Positions 13,970-15,631 of a stretch of 15,631 nucleotides of DNA are shown here, one piece after another. A program made the translations under genes and the position numbers. The stretch comes from Streptomyces sp. NRRL B-1347. Lineage in GTDB: Bacteria; Actinomycetota; Actinomycetes; Streptomycetales; Streptomycetaceae. Every line of letters starts with the position of its first letter. The first letter of the stretch is position 1. Location: assembly GCF_000720325.1 (NCBI RefSeq), contig NZ_JOJM01000130.1, forward strand, positions 1 through 15,631. Reading direction: 5' to 3'. The notes below the pieces were generated by a model. That model saw nothing but the letters and a program-made list of their open reading frames with translations, had not been told where the DNA came from and made no database searches.

Positions 13970-13975
13970 AGGGTA
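13970..13975 (-). promoter_or_regulatory. Possible -10 element for leaderless marR transcript
   Basis: TACCCT on the minus strand ends 6 nt before the ATG at 13963, so transcription could start at or next to the A of the start codon. It fits TAnnnT. The -35 region is poor, and there is no Shine-Dalgarno sequence upstream of the ATG. Confidence 0.35.
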
Positions 13976-14003
13976 GCCGAGGAGGCGGATGCGCGACCGA
14001 GAT

Positions 14004-14027
14004 AGATAGTCTGCAACAAAACTATCT
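14004..14027. promoter_or_regulatory. Inverted repeat, candidate MarR operator
   Basis: The perfect 7-bp arms agatagt (14004-14010) and actatct (14021-14027) flank a 10-bp spacer. The whole is 24 bp and clearly AT-rich against its surroundings. It lies between the divergent marR and MFS genes, and a possible MFS -10 (TACGGT, 14030-14035) is immediately downstream. MarR proteins commonly bind such sites. Confidence 0.7.
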
Positions 14028-14085
14028 GCTACGGTCCTGCGTATCGGCCGAGGCGCGTCCCGGCCGCCCCAGACAGGAGAGATCC

Positions 14086-15552
14086 ATGACCGCCACCGCA
14101 TCGCCCGAGGCCCCTGCGCCTGCCGCGGCCCCGGCCGCCCCGGCCGCCCCGCCCGCGGCCCGCTCCCGGCGCCTCGCCCTCGGGGTCATCGCCACCGGGA
14201 TGCTGATGATCATCCTCGACGGCAGCATCGTGACCGTGGCCATGCCCGCGATGCAGCAGGACCTCGACTTCACGCCCGCCGGGCTGAGTTGGGTCGTGAA
14301 CGCCTACCTCATCGCCTTCGGCAGCCTGCTCCTGCTCGCCGGGCGGCTCGGCGACCTCATCGGCCGCAAGCGGATGTTCGTCACCGGCATCGGGGTCTTC
14401 ACGCTCGCCTCGGTCCTCGCGGGCGCGGCCACCAGCCCCGCGACGCTCATCGCCGCGCGCTTCCTCCAGGGCGTCGGCGGGGCCATGAGCTCGGCGGTCA
14501 GCCTCGGCATCCTCGTCACGCTGTTCACCGAGCCGCGCGAACGGGCCCGGGCCATCGCCGTGTTCAGCTTCACCGGGGCCGCGGGCGCGTCGCTCGGGCA
14601 GGTCGTCGGCGGCGTCCTCACCGACGCCCTGAACTGGCACTGGATCTTCTTCATCAACCTGCCGATCGGCCTCGCCGCCCTGCTCCTCGCGCTGCGCGCA
14701 CTGCCCGCCGACCGGGGGCTCGGGCTGCGCGCCGGGGCCGACGTCACGGGTGCGCTCCTGGTGACGGCGGGCCTGATGGCCGGGATCTACAGCGTGGTGA
14801 AGGTGGAGCAGTACGGCTGGGCCTCGGGGCACACCCTCGGCTTCGGCGCGCTCGCCGCCGTGCTGCTCGCCGGGTTCGTCGTCCGCCAGACCAAGGCGCG
14901 GACGCCGCTCCTGCCCCTGCGGATGTTCCGCTCCCGGGCCGTGACCGGGGCCAACGTCGTCCAGATGCTGATGGTCGCCGCCCTCTTCTCCTTCCAGGTG
15001 CTCGTCGCCCTCTACCTCCAGAACGTCCTCGGGTACGGGGCCGCCGAGACCGGCCTCGCGATGCTGCCCGCCGCCGCGGTCATCGGCGCGGTGTCCCTCG
15101 GGGTCTCCGCCCGCCTCAACGCCCGCTTCGGCGAGCGCGCCGTGCTCCTCGCGGGGCTCGTGCTCCTGATCGGCGTCCTCGGCCTGCTCGCCCGGGTGCC
15201 CGTGCGGGCCAACTACTGGGTGGACCTGCTGCCCGTCATGCTCCTCGCCGCGGGCTTCGGGCTCGCGCTGCCCGCGCTGACCTCGCTCGCGATGTCCGGG
15301 GCCCGCGCCGATGACGCGGGGCTCGCGTCCGGGCTCTTCAACACCACGCAGCAGATCGGCGGCGCGCTCGGCGTCGCCGTCCTGTCCACGCTCGCCGCCT
15401 CCCGCACGGAGTCCGCCCTCGCCTCGGGCCACTCCCGCCCCGAGGCCCTCACCTCGGGCTACCACCTGGCCTTCACCATCGGCACGGCCCTCCTGACCGC
15501 GGCCTTCCTGCTCGCAGCCACGATCCTGCGCCCGACCAGGCCCACCCCCTGA
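14086..15552 (+). CDS. MFS transporter, DHA2 (14-helix) drug efflux family
   Basis: This 488-aa major facilitator of the EmrB/QacA type has the length and helix pattern of a 14-span drug:proton antiporter in the cytoplasmic membrane. An Ala/Pro-rich cytosolic N-terminus (about 8-25) precedes the motif LDGSIVTVAMPAMQQDL (44-60, motif D1). The loop motif A, GRLGDLIGRKR, is at 86-96, and antiporter motif C is in GAAGASLGQVVGG (164-176). Further signs are LNWHWIFFINLPIG and GLASGLFNTTQQIGGALGVAVL near the C-terminus. ATG at 14086 follows AGGAGA (14075-14080). It is divergent from marR and probably controlled by it. The drug range cannot be read from sequence. Confidence 0.95.
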   Translation: MTATASPEAPAPAAAPAAPAAPPAARSRRLALGVIATGMLMIILDGSIVTVAMPAMQQDLDFTPAGLSWVVNAYLIAFGSLLLLAGRLGDLIGRKRMFVTGIGVFTLASVLAGAATSPATLIAARFLQGVGGAMSSAVSLGILVTLFTEPRERARAIAVFSFTGAAGASLGQVVGGVLTDALNWHWIFFINLPIGLAALLLALRALPADRGLGLRAGADVTGALLVTAGLMAGIYSVVKVEQYGWASGHTLGFGALAAVLLAGFVVRQTKARTPLLPLRMFRSRAVTGANVVQMLMVAALFSFQVLVALYLQNVLGYGAAETGLAMLPAAAVIGAVSLGVSARLNARFGERAVLLAGLVLLIGVLGLLARVPVRANYWVDLLPVMLLAAGFGLALPALTSLAMSGARADDAGLASGLFNTTQQIGGALGVAVLSTLAASRTESALASGHSRPEALTSGYHLAFTIGTALLTAAFLLAATILRPTRPTP

Positions 15553-15589
15553 CTCCGCACGGGCCGGGCACCCGCCGCCAGCCCCAGCT

Positions 15590-15623
15590 GGCCGCGCTGC
15601 GCGCCGCCGGGGTGGTCCCACCC
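15590..15623 (-). repeat. Inverted copy of the left window edge
   Basis: Read on the minus strand, these 34 bp match positions 1-34 at about 30 of 34 positions. There are two identical blocks, gggtgggacc and ggcggcgcgcagcgcggcc, separated by 5 bp in both copies. The plus-strand reading near here (LAALRAAGVVPP) could also be a coding fragment without a visible start. No other feature is seen downstream of the MFS stop. Confidence 0.65.
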
Positions 15624-15631
15624 ACCCGCCC

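Noticed and set aside
14029..15621. A 530-codon minus-strand frame opposite the MFS gene
   Set aside because: It is G/E/R-rich antisense of a clear 14-helix transporter; no domain is visible.
1..15631. CRISPR arrays, tRNA or rRNA genes, transposases, integrases
   Set aside because: No regularly spaced repeats, cloverleaf-like segments or recombinase motifs were seen on either strand.

Overview
The window is very GC-rich. It has dense, often overlapping genes, frequent GTG starts, and families typical of Streptomyces: a DUF5753 XRE regulator with DUF397 partners, an RsbW-like ATPase, an ECF sigma factor with a CU044_5270-type partner, and an actinobacterial cytochrome oxidase subunit I. It reads as accessory or peripheral chromosomal DNA of a Streptomyces or close relative. 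No rRNA, tRNA, CRISPR array or transposase gene was recognised.

Layout from left to right. (1) 1-330 has no convincing gene and is full of GC-rich hairpins. (2) 331-3485 is a regulatory block. On the minus strand, an RsbW-like ATPase, a DUF985 cupin and a short-chain dehydrogenase overlap one another and look translationally coupled. Divergent from them are an XRE/DUF5753 regulator and two DUF397 genes that are tandem duplicates. This is the WhiJ/AbaA-type cassette of actinomycetes. (3) 3613-4206 is a lone DUF4291 gene. (4) 4319-6242 is a TetR regulator divergent from a secreted lipase, with a 26-bp near-perfect palindrome between them. (5) 6361-7227 is a luciferase-like flavin-dependent oxidoreductase. 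(6) 7332-9165 holds a small C-terminal membrane protein and a ctaD (cytochrome c oxidase subunit I) that is broken. About 148 bp are missing, the reading frame shifts, and the helix carrying two haem-ligand histidines is lost. (7) 9272-10745 is an ECF sigma factor overlapping a membrane-anchored CU044_5270-like protein. (8) 10768-13358 holds an SGNH-hydrolase lipoprotein, an NTF2/SnoaL-like protein, an ABM-fold monooxygenase and a bacterial PH-domain protein. (9) 13478-15552 is a MarR regulator divergent from a 14-helix drug-efflux MFS transporter, with an inverted-repeat operator between them.

Three related intergenic repeats (near 4223, 7255 and 12899) lie at gene 3' ends and partly form terminator-like hairpins. 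Two of them are inverted 50-bp copies flanking the tetR-lipase-LLM block. The outermost 34 bp at the left edge recur in inverted orientation near the right edge, so the window may be bounded by repeats.

Most genes belong to known families. I do not see a clear new multi-gene system. The strongest anomaly is the damaged ctaD. The most system-like locus is the ATPase-cupin-SDR / XRE-DUF397-DUF397 block.
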